Shown here in pieces: positions 41,732 through 49,507 of a DNA stretch of 64,000 nucleotides; position 1 is the first letter of the stretch, and each line of letters starts with the position of its first letter. Location of the stretch: positions 1 through 64,000 of the forward strand of contig NZ_JNWQ01000006.1 of assembly GCF_000716875.1 (NCBI RefSeq). Direction: 5' to 3'. Position numbers and translations under genes: made by a program. This DNA is from Streptomyces novaecaesareae (GTDB taxonomy: Bacteria; Actinomycetota; Actinomycetes; Streptomycetales; Streptomycetaceae). Below the pieces are notes generated by a model that saw only the letters and a program-made list of their open reading frames with translations, was not told where the DNA came from and made no database searches.

Positions 41732-42520
41732 ATGCCGATCGAGGCCGCCCCACAGTCCCCCGCCGACAACCCCGGCGACCCCCGTCACCCCGCCGAGGCC
41801 GCCGCCCGGGCCCGCGGACTCGCCGCCCTCGACCGTGTCGTCACCGGCTGCCGGGCCTGCCCCCGCCTGGTCGAGTGGCGCGAGGAGACCGCCCGTACCA
41901 AACGCCGCGCCTACCAGGACTGGGAGTACTGGGCCCGCCCCATCCCCGGCTTCGGCCCGCCCGACGCCCCGCTCGTCCTGGTCGGCCTCGCCCCCGCCGC
42001 CCACGGTGCCAACCGCACCGGCCGGATCTTCACCGGCGACCCCTCCGGCGACCTGCTCTACGCCGCCCTGTACGACCTCGGGCTCGCCAACCGCCCCGAA
42101 TCCGTGCGCCACGGCGACGGCCTGGAACTGCACGGCGTACGGATCACCGACCCGGTCCGCTGCGCCCCGCCCGACAACAAGCCCAGCACCGCCGAACGCG
42201 ACACCTGCCGGCCCTGGATCACCCGCGAACTCCAACTGCTGCGCCCCACCGTACGGACGGTCGTCGCCCTCGGCGGCTTCGCCTGGCAGGCCCTGCTCCC
42301 GGTGATCGCGGACGCCGGCTGGCAGGTCCCCCGTCCCCGGCCCGCCTTCGGCCACGCCGCCCGGGTCGACCTCCCCGCCCGTGACGGCGGCCCCGACCTG
42401 CGGCTGTACGGCTGCTACCACGTCAGCCCGCGCAACACGAACACCGGCCGGCTGACCACGGACATGCTCCGGAGCCTGCTGCGCGAGGCGGCGCGCTCGG
42501 CCGGCCTCAGCCCCCGGTAG
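41732..42520 (+). CDS. Uracil-DNA glycosylase family 5-like (UdgB type)
   Basis: 262 residues from ATG 41732. Four Cys for a 4Fe-4S cluster can be placed: CRAC (about residues 41-44), DPVRCAPPDNKP and DTCRPW (about 150-165). The active-site motif is VGLAPAAHGANRTGRIFTGD (about 90-109), the GLAPAAHG-NRTGR form of family 5 glycosylases, and motif 2 GCYHVSPRNTNTG (about 230-242). The enzyme removes uracil and other deaminated bases. It is monocistronic and, with the Fpg and Ku genes, one of three DNA-repair genes in the window. Confidence 0.93.
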   Translation: MPIEAAPQSPADNPGDPRHPAEAAARARGLAALDRVVTGCRACPRLVEWREETARTKRRAYQDWEYWARPIPGFGPPDAPLVLVGLAPAAHGANRTGRIFTGDPSGDLLYAALYDLGLANRPESVRHGDGLELHGVRITDPVRCAPPDNKPSTAERDTCRPWITRELQLLRPTVRTVVALGGFAWQALLPVIADAGWQVPRPRPAFGHAARVDLPARDGGPDLRLYGCYHVSPRNTNTGRLTTDMLRSLLREAARSAGLSPR

Positions 42521-42565
42521 CCGCCTCCGCCTCCGCCACGTCCACGTCCAGGCCCGCCGCGGCCG

Positions 42566-43444
42566 CTACCCGAAGCGCGCCAACGTCCGCTTCCCAGCCC
42601 GCTTCCACACCCCCGGCAGCCGCTCGCGCGCCGCCTCCTGCGCGGCCAGCTGGCGGCCGTAGAGGACGCCGTAGCCGAAGGGCTCGGCGCCCGCCGCCGG
42701 CTGGGCGGCGAGGGTGGCGGCGGCGACCACGGCGTCCTGGTGTTCGCCCAGCACCTCCTGGACGGCCTTCATCCGCTCCGCGTAGCGCTCGGCCCGGGCG
42801 CCGACCGCCGGGGCGGCGGTCTCGCCGGCGTAGCGGGCGCGCTTGGCCGCCTTGCGGGCCTCGTGCAGGGCGCGGTCACGGTCCTCGGGGCCGGCGGCGA
42901 GGGCGGTCCGGACCCGGTCCCCGGTGCGGCGCTGTTCGCGCGCGGCGACGCGGGACAGCTCGGGGGCCGCGGGGCGCGCGGCCCTGCGGCGCAGCGGCGG
43001 GGAGGCGATGAGGGCGGCCAGCGCCTCGCCGAGGGCGCGGCGGCGCGGGCTGTCGAGGGCGGCGAGCACCTCGGGCCAGACCTCGCGGTACGCGGCCTTT
43101 CCCCACCGCTCCAGCGCGGCGGCGACCCGTTCCGGATCGCACTCGGCGGGCAGCTCGCGGGCCTGCGCGGCCAGCCGTGCGGCCAGCACCTCGCGGTCGC
43201 GGGCGCCACCGAGGGCGCCGGCCAGCCAGCGCAGCTCCGCGACCAGTTCATCCGTCGCGCCGGGGGTGAACAGCCGCCGGAAGGTCTGCAGGGCGCTGCG
43301 CAGCCGCCGGCAGGCGACCCGCATCCGGTGCACCGCGTCCGGCTCGTCCGCCCGGACGGCGTCGTCCAGGCCGGCCAGCACCGCCGCCTGGGCCTCGATC
43401 CGGGCCAGCAGCACCTGCCCCACCGTGGTCTCGGGTTTCGCCAT
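42566..43444 (-). CDS. CHAD-domain protein
   Basis: 292 residues from ATG 43444. The CHAD signature is RADEPDAVHRMRVACRRLRS, then ALQTFRRLFTPG (about residues 30-65), followed by GGARDREVLAARLAAQ and HEARKAAKRARYAGETAAPA (about 190-215) and the EVLGEHQDAVVAAATLAAQP repeat. These conserved basic and acidic residues bind inorganic polyphosphate, often with a CYTH partner; no CYTH domain is fused here. It converges on the UDG gene with only 45 bases between them and no clear hairpin. Confidence 0.9.
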   Translation of the reverse strand: MAKPETTVGQVLLARIEAQAAVLAGLDDAVRADEPDAVHRMRVACRRLRSALQTFRRLFTPGATDELVAELRWLAGALGGARDREVLAARLAAQARELPAECDPERVAAALERWGKAAYREVWPEVLAALDSPRRRALGEALAALIASPPLRRRAARPAAPELSRVAAREQRRTGDRVRTALAAGPEDRDRALHEARKAAKRARYAGETAAPAVGARAERYAERMKAVQEVLGEHQDAVVAAATLAAQPAAGAEPFGYGVLYGRQLAAQEAARERLPGVWKRAGKRTLARFG

Positions 43445-43600
43445 GTGCTCACCCCTCCGTCGAGGTCGCCGGGGAACGCTTCCAGGCTAGAACCTGCCCG
43501 GGGCGGCCGGGAGAGGGCGCAGGGTAGTGAGCGGGCGTCAGCCGGGACAGGGGCGTACGGGCCTCGTGCGGGGTGCGAGCGTCATGACATACTCCGGAGC

Positions 43601-44275
43601 GTGACGACCTCCACCCACACGACCAGGGCCCTGCGGGCCGCGGTGTTCACCGCGCTCGCCGTGCCGATGGCCGCGCTGGGCCAGGTGGTCATCACGGGCC
43701 GCCCGCTGCCGCTGTCGCTGGTGGCCTCGGCGTGCGTCGTCGTCTTCCTGGTCGCGGCCGTCGTGGCCGGCGGGGAGCGGCGGATGCTGCACATCTCCGC
43801 AGTGATGGTGCCGGTCGAGCTGCTGCTCAACACCACCTTCAACCTGGGCCAGACCAGCTGTGGGCCGATGTTCACCGGGCAGGTCCCCGCGCACGGGGTG
43901 AACCTGCTGGTCTGCGGCGGCGGTTCGATGGACGGATCGCTGCTCTCCGGTCCGCTGGGCCACGCCGGGCAGTTGGCGCCCGCGGCGACCCAACTGCTGC
44001 TCCTGCTGGTGCACCTGGTGATCGCGCTGGCCGCCTCCGCCTGGCTGCGGCTGGGCGACGCGGCCCTGTCGGGCCTGGCCCGGGCGCTGCGGGCACTGCA
44101 GAAGTCGCTGGCCCGCCCGCTGCGCGCCCTGCTCGTCCTGCTGGTCCCCGCCCCGGTTCGCCCGGTGCTGCGGGTGCCGCTGCCGGTGTCGGACCGCGTG
44201 CGGCCGCGCCGCGAGGACGTGGTGCTGAGCCCGGCGCCCCGGCGCGGCCCGCCGGCCTTCGCGCCTGCCTGCTGA
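43601..44275 (+). CDS. Cassette 2 membrane protein with conserved Cys pair
   Basis: 224 residues from GTG 43601, paralogous to the protein at 19588: TRALRAAVFTALAVPMAALG versus TRTLRAAVFAALVVLLAGLG. Four hydrophobic segments lie at about 10-30, 36-52, 56-75 and 128-148. The loop Cys pair is at nt 43859 and 43913, 17 residues apart, followed by GGGS as in copy 1. The tail RPRREDVVLSPAPRRGPP also matches. CATACT at 43588-43593 is a possible -10 for a leaderless mRNA, at the same spacing as in copy 1. The role is inferred from linkage to DsbA and VKOR genes. Confidence 0.72.
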   Translation: MTTSTHTTRALRAAVFTALAVPMAALGQVVITGRPLPLSLVASACVVVFLVAAVVAGGERRMLHISAVMVPVELLLNTTFNLGQTSCGPMFTGQVPAHGVNLLVCGGGSMDGSLLSGPLGHAGQLAPAATQLLLLLVHLVIALAASAWLRLGDAALSGLARALRALQKSLARPLRALLVLLVPAPVRPVLRVPLPVSDRVRPRREDVVLSPAPRRGPPAFAPAC

Positions 44276-44447
44276 TCGCTTCCGTACCGGTTCACCCCCG
44301 TACGCGATCCCCCTTCCGTACCCGGCCGGACGACGGCCCCCGTACGCCCGCAGGCAGTGCGCACGACTCCCGCGTTCACCCGACCCCGCCGCACCCGGTG
44401 CGGTTTCCCGCGCGCACCCGCGCGCCGCGTACAGGAGTTGACTTCCC

Positions 44448-45263
44448 ATGGCTCAGGCCCCCAGCAAGCAGCAGGCCAAGCGCATCAGTGCCCGTGAGCG
44501 GATCCAGGAGGCGCAGCGCCGCGAGCAGCAGACCGCCAAGCGCCGTCAGCGGATCGTCGTGTCGGTCTCCGCCGTCGTCGTGCTCGCCCTCGCGGGCGGT
44601 GTCGCCGTCGCCGTCAACTCGGCGTCGAACAAGGACGACAAGGCCTCGGCGGCGGCGAGCTCGGCCCCGCTGGTCGTTCCGGCCAACGCGACCGGCCCGG
44701 ACGGCACGGTGATCACCTACGGCAAGGCGGACGCCCCGCACACCATGGAGGTCTACGAGGACTTCCGCTGCCCGATCTGCAAGCACTTCGAGGCGGCGAA
44801 CGGCGACACCGTCAAGAAGCTCACCGAGGACGGGCAGATCAAGGTGGAGTTCCACCTGGCGGCGTTCCTGGACAAGAACCTCGGCGGCAAGGGCTCGCGC
44901 ACCGCGCTGGCCGCCGCCGGGGCCGCCCTGAACGAGGGTGTGGACAAGTTCAAGCAGTTCCACGACGTGCTGTACGCCAACCAGCCCGACGAGCGCGAGG
45001 ACGGCTTCGGCGACGTCAACCACATCCTGGACCTGGCCGGCCAGGTGCCCGGGCTGAAGACGGACGCGTTCGTGAAGGCCGTCACCGACAGGACCTACGC
45101 GCCGTGGGCGGCGAAGGTCGCGGACGCGTTCAACAGCAGCGGGGTGACGGGCACTCCGACGGTCAAGGTGGACGGCAAGCCGGTCACCCTGTTCGCCGGC
45201 AACGCCGTCGTCTCGCCGGAGCAGTTCACCGCGATGGTCAAGCAGGCCGCCGGCCTGCAGTAA
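44448..45263 (+). CDS. Cassette 2 DsbA-family thioredoxin-fold protein
   Basis: 271 residues from ATG 44448 (MAQAPSKQQAKRISARERIQ). A basic, Gln-rich cytoplasmic stretch (1-37) precedes a membrane anchor at about 38-58. The active site is EDFRCPICKHFE (about 104-115), differing from cassette 1 (CPFC) at the dipeptide. The helical insertion is almost identical to copy 1 through FLDKNLGGKGSRTALAAAGA and NEGVDKFKQFHDVLYANQPD. The cis-Pro loop is GVTGTPTVKVDG. The different dipeptide should change the redox potential. The gene ends GLQ-stop within a 12-base repeat array. Confidence 0.9.
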   Translation: MAQAPSKQQAKRISARERIQEAQRREQQTAKRRQRIVVSVSAVVVLALAGGVAVAVNSASNKDDKASAAASSAPLVVPANATGPDGTVITYGKADAPHTMEVYEDFRCPICKHFEAANGDTVKKLTEDGQIKVEFHLAAFLDKNLGGKGSRTALAAAGAALNEGVDKFKQFHDVLYANQPDEREDGFGDVNHILDLAGQVPGLKTDAFVKAVTDRTYAPWAAKVADAFNSSGVTGTPTVKVDGKPVTLFAGNAVVSPEQFTAMVKQAAGLQ

Positions 45264-45300
45264 GGCCGGCCGCAAGGCCCTGCAGTAAGGCCTGCAGTAA
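45252..45300 (+). repeat. Stop-codon repeat: 4 x 12-13 bp
   Basis: GGCCTGCAGTAA (45252-45263), GGCCGGCCGCAA, GGCCCTGCAGTAA, GGCCTGCAGTAA (to 45300), then GGCCTT. The DsbA stop TAA (45261-45263) ends the first unit. Confidence 0.95.
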
Positions 45301-45383
45301 GGCCTTCCCACCGCACGGCACCACCGGCCCGGCCGACTCCCGGCCGGGCCGGCCCTCCCCCGCCACCACCGGAGTGTGCTGCC

Positions 45384-46034
45384 ATGTCCGCCGCTACCAC
45401 CGTGCACCCCGCCCGTCCCGCCCCGGACGCCTCCGGCCGGGCCCCGATCGGGGCGAGCCGGGCCTTCGCGATCCTGCTGTTCCTCGGCGGGCTGGTCGGG
45501 CTGGCCGCCTCGGCCGTCCTGACCTTCGACAAGCTCCGCATCCTGGAGAACCCCTCCTACATCCCCAGTTGCAACATCAACCCGGTGATCAGCTGCGGTT
45601 CGGTGATGCGCACTGAGCAGGCGGAGGTGTTCGGCTTTCCGAACCCGCTGCTGGGCCTGGCCGCCTTCGGTGCGCTGGCGGCGATCGGCGCGGGGCTGCT
45701 CGCCGGTGCCGCGTACCGGCGCTGGTTCTGGCTGGGCCTGCACGCGGGCACCGCGCTGGGCGTGGTGTTCGTGCACTGGCTGATCGACCAGGCGCTGTAC
45801 GACATCGGCGCGCTGTGCCCGTACTGCATGGTGGTGTGGGCGACGGTGGTGGCGCTGTTCTGGTACACCACGCTGCACAACCTGCGCTCGGGCGTGATCC
45901 CGGTGGGCCCGCGGCTGCGGGTGGTGGTGCGGGAGGCGGCCCGCTACCACTGGGCGCTGCCGGTGTTGTGGGCGGCGGTGATCGCGCTGCTGGTCCTCAA
46001 CCGCTTCTGGTACTACTGGAGCACCCTCGTCTGA
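45384..46034 (+). CDS. Cassette 2 VKOR-family quinone-linked disulfide reoxidase
   Basis: 216 residues from ATG 45384. It keeps all catalytic parts of copy 1: loop Cys pair PSCNINPVISCGSVM (about 60-74), FGFPNPLLGLAAFG and CPYC in IGALCPYCMVVWA. The two copies differ most at the N terminus and in the middle segments. Unlike cassette 1 it does not overlap the DsbA gene but follows 120 bases later, after the 12-base repeat array, so coupling was lost or never existed here. It should re-oxidise the cassette 2 DsbA protein through the quinone pool. Confidence 0.93.
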   Translation: MSAATTVHPARPAPDASGRAPIGASRAFAILLFLGGLVGLAASAVLTFDKLRILENPSYIPSCNINPVISCGSVMRTEQAEVFGFPNPLLGLAAFGALAAIGAGLLAGAAYRRWFWLGLHAGTALGVVFVHWLIDQALYDIGALCPYCMVVWATVVALFWYTTLHNLRSGVIPVGPRLRVVVREAARYHWALPVLWAAVIALLVLNRFWYYWSTLV

Positions 46035-46036
46035 GC

Positions 46037-46078
46037 GTCCTTCAGCCCGTATCCGTCAGCCCGTCCGTCAGCCCACGT
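46037..46078 (-). repeat. Stop-codon repeat: 3 x 12-14 bp
   Basis: On the minus strand GGGCTGA recurs at 46074, 46062 and 46048 downward, each followed by CGGA or AGGA. The NUDIX stop TGA (complement of 46068-46070) is in the gene-proximal copy. Confidence 0.8.
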
Positions 46079-46568
46079 ACCCCGCCGAGTGCAGCAGCGC
46101 GGCGGCGCCGGTCCGCCGGGCCTCCAGGGCCCCGGTGAGCCGGCGCGCCGCGCAGGGGTGCAGCAGGGCGGCGGCCTGCGCGGGGGTGAACCAGCCGTGG
46201 TCGGCGATCTCCTCGACCTGGAGGCGGACCGCCACGCCCGCCTCGGCCGTCCCGCCGTCGAACATGAACTGCACGGCAGGGTGGGCGTGTTCGCCCTGGT
46301 CGGGGATGGCGTCGCGCCACTCCACCACGAGCAGCCGGAGCGCGCCGGCGACCAGCCCGGTCTCCTCGCGCAGTTCCCGCGCCGCGCATTCGGCGGGCCC
46401 CTCCCCCGGGTCCATCCCGCCGCCGGGGAACTGCCACTGGTCGCGGTAACTGGCCTTCAGCAGCAGGACCTTGCCCGCCGCATCGGTGAGCAGCACGCTG
46501 CAGCCGACGTAGGCGCGCACCAGCCGGGCGAGCCACTCCTCCTCCGTGAGTGCCCAGGTGTCCGTCAT
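46068..46568 (-). CDS. NUDIX hydrolase
   Basis: 166 residues from ATG 46568. The Nudix box is perfect: GGGMDPGEGPAECAARELRE then ETGLV (G-x5-E-x7-REL-xEE-x-GL, about residues 50-74). The preceding strand VLLLKASYRDQWQFPGGGM and the later HPAVQFMFDGGTAEAGVAVR fit the fold. It likely cleaves a nucleoside diphosphate linked to some group X; the target is not deducible. It is convergent with cassette 2 and has 114 bases to the serine hydrolase gene on the same strand. Confidence 0.92.
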   Translation of the reverse strand: MTDTWALTEEEWLARLVRAYVGCSVLLTDAAGKVLLLKASYRDQWQFPGGGMDPGEGPAECAARELREETGLVAGALRLLVVEWRDAIPDQGEHAHPAVQFMFDGGTAEAGVAVRLQVEEIADHGWFTPAQAAALLHPCAARRLTGALEARRTGAAALLHSAGYVG

Positions 46569-46682
46569 CGCGCCTCCTCCGCCGGGTGCCGTTCTCGTGC
46601 ACACTCTGCCGCGATCGCCGCCCCGCAAACGGTGGTTCGTACTCCATCACCCGAACGAGTGCCGAGGGGATCCGGACAGGCC

Positions 46683-47756
46683 CTAGCCGAAGACCGCCTG
46701 CCGGAAGGCGTTGCGCAGGTCGGTGAGCGGCTGGGTGAGGCGGTCGTAGTGCACCTTGTTGGTGAGCAGCAGCGCCCAGCGGCCGAGCCGCGGGGAGATC
46801 CAGAAGCCGGTGCCGGTGAAGCCGTAGTGGACGAAGGTGCCTTCGGCGGGCTCGGTGCCGGGGGCGTACAGCCAGGACAGGCCGCGGGCGGGCCGCAGTC
46901 CGCCGGTCTGCTCGCGCAGTGACTCCCGGATCCACGGCTCGCCCCAGGGTGGTCCGGGCGGCGGGGCGAGCAGCGCGGTGAGGAAGCGGGCGAGGTCGCG
47001 GGCGGTGGAGAAGGCCCCGGCGTTGCCGGAGACGCCGCCGAGCAGCCGGGCGGAGGGGTCGTGGACGACTCCGCGCAGGTGGTCGCCGGCCCGCTCCTCG
47101 TACTCGGTGGGCGCGGTCCGGGCGGTGAGCGCGGCGTCGAGCGGCCCGTACCGGGTGTCGGTCATGCCCAGCGGGTGCCAGGTCCAGCGCGCGGCGAGTT
47201 CGTCCAGCGGCGCGCCGCCGAGGTCCTCGACCAGGTAGCCGAGCAGTACGGCGGCGCGGTCGGTGTACTCGACTGCCGTGCCGGGCGCGCGGCCCGGCGG
47301 GGCGGCGATCACCCCGGCCCGGATCGCGGCGGGCTCGCGCCCGTAGAGCGACTCGAAGCGGGTGTACGGGAGCATCCCGGCAGTGTGGGCGAGGAGCCCG
47401 CGGGCGGTCACCGCGCCGACGGGGTGCCCCGCGGCCGGCGGCCACCAGCGCCCCAGCGGTTCGTCCAGCGGCAGCCGCCCGGCCTGCCAGAGCGCCCCGG
47501 CGCAGGGCCAGAGCGCGACGATCTTGGTGAGGCTCGCCAGGTCGTAGAGCGTGTCCGGCCCGGGTGCGAGCCGCGCGTACGGGCCCCGGCCGAGCGGGCC
47601 GTGGCTGCCGCCGCCGAGCGGGCCCCCGGCGTCGCCGACGGCCCAGACGGCGCCCGCCCCGACGGTGCGGACGCCCTCGCGGACCAGCCGGTCCAGCTCC
47701 CCGCCCGGTGCGGCCAGGGCGGGGAGCCGGTCGGCTCCGGGTGCTCGGTGGCTCAT
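46683..47756 (-). CDS. Serine hydrolase of the beta-lactamase/esterase fold
   Basis: 357 residues from ATG 47756. The SxxK motif is DLASLTKIVA (Ser nucleophile, about residues 75-78), and VEYTDRAAVLLGYLVEDLGG holds the YxN-equivalent as YTD (about 163). The KTG-equivalent strand near the end reads VHYGFTGTGFW (HxGFTG form). These are signs of class C-like esterases/DD-peptidases rather than true beta-lactamases. There is no signal peptide, so it is probably cytoplasmic. The substrate is unknown. Confidence 0.86.
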   Translation of the reverse strand: MSHRAPGADRLPALAAPGGELDRLVREGVRTVGAGAVWAVGDAGGPLGGGSHGPLGRGPYARLAPGPDTLYDLASLTKIVALWPCAGALWQAGRLPLDEPLGRWWPPAAGHPVGAVTARGLLAHTAGMLPYTRFESLYGREPAAIRAGVIAAPPGRAPGTAVEYTDRAAVLLGYLVEDLGGAPLDELAARWTWHPLGMTDTRYGPLDAALTARTAPTEYEERAGDHLRGVVHDPSARLLGGVSGNAGAFSTARDLARFLTALLAPPPGPPWGEPWIRESLREQTGGLRPARGLSWLYAPGTEPAEGTFVHYGFTGTGFWISPRLGRWALLLTNKVHYDRLTQPLTDLRNAFRQAVFG

Positions 47757-47813
47757 GCCGTCCCCCAGGGCGTCGTGTCAGGGCGCCGGGAGCCTACCCG
47801 GGGCGGCGGCCGC

Positions 47814-48365
47814 TCAGACCGCCGCGGCGGACCCCTCGGCGGGCTCCTGGCCCAGCTCCGGGCCGAGCTCCTTGCCGAGGCAGACGCTCAGCGGGTGGTC
47901 CTTGTAGAAACCGAACTTCCGGATCGCGACGTAGCCCTCGGACTTGTACAGCGCGATGGCCTCGGGCTGCTGGCTGCCGGTCTCCAGGATGAACCGGGTG
48001 CGGCCGGCCTCGACGGCCGTCCGCTCCAGGCGGCGCAGCACGGCCCGGGCCAGACCGCGGCCGCGGGCCTCGGGGACCACGAACATCCGCTTCAGCTCGG
48101 CGTCGCCGTCGCGCAGGCCGTCCGGGCCGGCCTGCTTGGCCCGCCAGCCGCCGCAGGCGACCGGACGGCCGTCCAGGTAGGCGATCAGGAACAGTCCGGC
48201 CGGCGCCTCGAAGTCCTCGGGGCTCATCTCGGTGAAGTCGGGGTCGCCGTAGCGCCGGACGTACTCCTGTTGCACCTCCGCCGACAGGGCCTGGGCATCG
48301 GGGTGGGCGTAGCCGGTGATGCGGAACTCGACGGTGCCGGTGTCCTTGGTCGTGCTGGTGTCCAT
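47814..48365 (-). CDS. GNAT-family N-acetyltransferase
   Basis: 183 residues from ATG 48365. The acetyl-CoA-binding motif A is LKRMFVVPEARGRGLARAVL (about residues 91-110), with the R-G-R-G-L-A loop, and ILETGSQQPEAIALYKSEGYV is motif B. The leader TEMSPEDFEAPAGLFLIAYL fits the first strands. The acceptor (amino acid, peptide or small molecule) cannot be told. Confidence 0.9.
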   Translation of the reverse strand: MDTSTTKDTGTVEFRITGYAHPDAQALSAEVQQEYVRRYGDPDFTEMSPEDFEAPAGLFLIAYLDGRPVACGGWRAKQAGPDGLRDGDAELKRMFVVPEARGRGLARAVLRRLERTAVEAGRTRFILETGSQQPEAIALYKSEGYVAIRKFGFYKDHPLSVCLGKELGPELGQEPAEGSAAAV

Positions 48366-48389
48366 GGTCGAAAAGCCTACGGGCCCCGC

Positions 48390-48806
48390 TCAGCGGGCCT
48401 CGAACCGGGCGACCAGGTCCTCCTTGCCGAACATCCGGGCGGTGTCGACGGCGCTCGGGACGCCCGCGTGCGGGTCGGCGCCGCCGGCCAGCAGGGCGGC
48501 GAGCACGTCCTCGGCGCCCTTGAAGACGGCGCCGGCCAGCGGGGTCTGGCCGCGGTCGTTGGCGAGGTTCGGGTCGGCACCGTGCCGGAGCAGCACCTCG
48601 ACGGTGGCGGCGTGGCCGTGGTAGGCGGCGAGCATGACGAGGGTGTCGCCGCGGTCGTTGGTGAGGTCGGCCGGGGCTCCGGCGTCCAGGTAGGCGGCCA
48701 GGGTGTCGGTCGCCCCGGCCCGGGCGGCGTCGAAGAGCTTCCCGGCCAGCGCGATCACCTCGGCGTCGGGGGCGTCGGCGGGCTGCTGGCTGGCGGCGTC
48801 GGTCAT
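48390..48806 (-). CDS. Short ankyrin-repeat protein
   Basis: 138 residues from ATG 48806 (MTDAASQQPADAPDAEVIAL); the long upstream extension is not coding. Three ankyrin-type repeats follow: DAARAGATDTLAAYLDAGAP, LVMLAAYHGHAATVEVLLRH and LAGAVFKGAEDVLAALLAGG, each ending with the GADPN/D turn. It is a small cytoplasmic protein-binding module. It sits 25 bases downstream of nothing but the GNAT gene on the same strand, so joint transcription is possible. The 397-base gap to the divergent smeA has no gene. Confidence 0.88.
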   Translation of the reverse strand: MTDAASQQPADAPDAEVIALAGKLFDAARAGATDTLAAYLDAGAPADLTNDRGDTLVMLAAYHGHAATVEVLLRHGADPNLANDRGQTPLAGAVFKGAEDVLAALLAGGADPHAGVPSAVDTARMFGKEDLVARFEAR

Positions 48807-48969
48807 GGCGGGCGGCCTTTCCGGTCGGTTCGTCGGGTGGTCACGGGCTGCGCCCAGGGCACGGTAGCGGCCGGCGCCGGAGCGGGCCAGCCGGTTTCCG
48901 TGATCCGGATGACGGCCCGGGCCCGCCCCGACACGCGGCCACACGGGTTGCGCAGCCATTCGAGCGAAC

Positions 48970-48988
48970 TTTCCGGACCCCCCGGAAA
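48970..48988. promoter_or_regulatory. Inverted repeat TTTCCGG-N5-CCGGAAA in the ankyrin-smeA gap
   Basis: Perfect seven-base arms in the gap between divergent genes. Another inverted pair, GGGAAT and ATTCCC, lies at about 49007-49032. Farther on (49130-49175) the DNA is unusually AT-rich; TTGTCA (49141-49146), 18 bases, TAACAC is a possible smeA promoter. Confidence 0.35.
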
Positions 48989-49203
48989 CTTCCCACCCAC
49001 CCCCCGGGAATGCCTGGCGGCACCGATTCCCTGCGGCGCCCGGCCCCCACCCAGGCCGGTTCGCATACCGCCATCCGGCTCCCGGAGCGGCATTGAACGG
49101 CAGAACCACCCATTTGCACCGTTCCATCATCTATTACTTTTTGTCACGATTATTGCACTTTCCGTAACACCCGCCGCTTGTCCCCCCTCCCGAGGAGCGG
49201 ATC

Positions 49204-49398
49204 GTGATCCTCTCGATTTCCGGCATCGTCCTGTTCGGCACCATCGCCTTTCTCTTCTTCCGCCGGGACGGACTGAAGGTCTCCCACGCCATCGTCTGCG
49301 CCCTCTTCGGCTTCTACATCGCCGGTTCGTCGATCGCCCCGAGCATCACCGCGGGCGGCGCCAGCCTCGCGAGCCTGCTCGGCGGCATCAAGTTCTAG
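49204..49398 (+). CDS. smeA: Small sporulation membrane protein SmeA
   Basis: 64 residues from GTG 49204, behind GAGGAGCG. Two hydrophobic segments (about 2-18, SISGIVLFGTIAFLFF, and 26-46) are separated by RRDGLKVSH; the end is SLASLLGGIKF. In Streptomyces SmeA is a 60-odd residue membrane protein expressed during sporulation. It directs the FtsK/SpoIIIE-like protein SffA to division septa, and the genes are paired. The order here (smeA, then a 541-residue FtsK-like gene, then rbpA nearby) fits, so I give the name, from memory of that locus. It is divergent from the ankyrin gene. Confidence 0.8.
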   Translation: MILSISGIVLFGTIAFLFFRRDGLKVSHAIVCALFGFYIAGSSIAPSITAGGASLASLLGGIKF

Positions 49399-49507
49399 CC
49401 GCCACCACTCACCCCCGTACCGGCCCGGGCGCGGATCCCACCGCCCCGGGCCCCGTCGTACCCCACCTCCGCACCCCACCCGTCCCACTCGCCCGGGGAG
49501 TCAAGGA

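Noticed and set aside
41700..41732. PafBC-like promoter for the uracil-DNA glycosylase
   Set aside because: The -35-like part matches only in part (GACAGTG) and the spacing to TAGGAT is ten bases, not eight.
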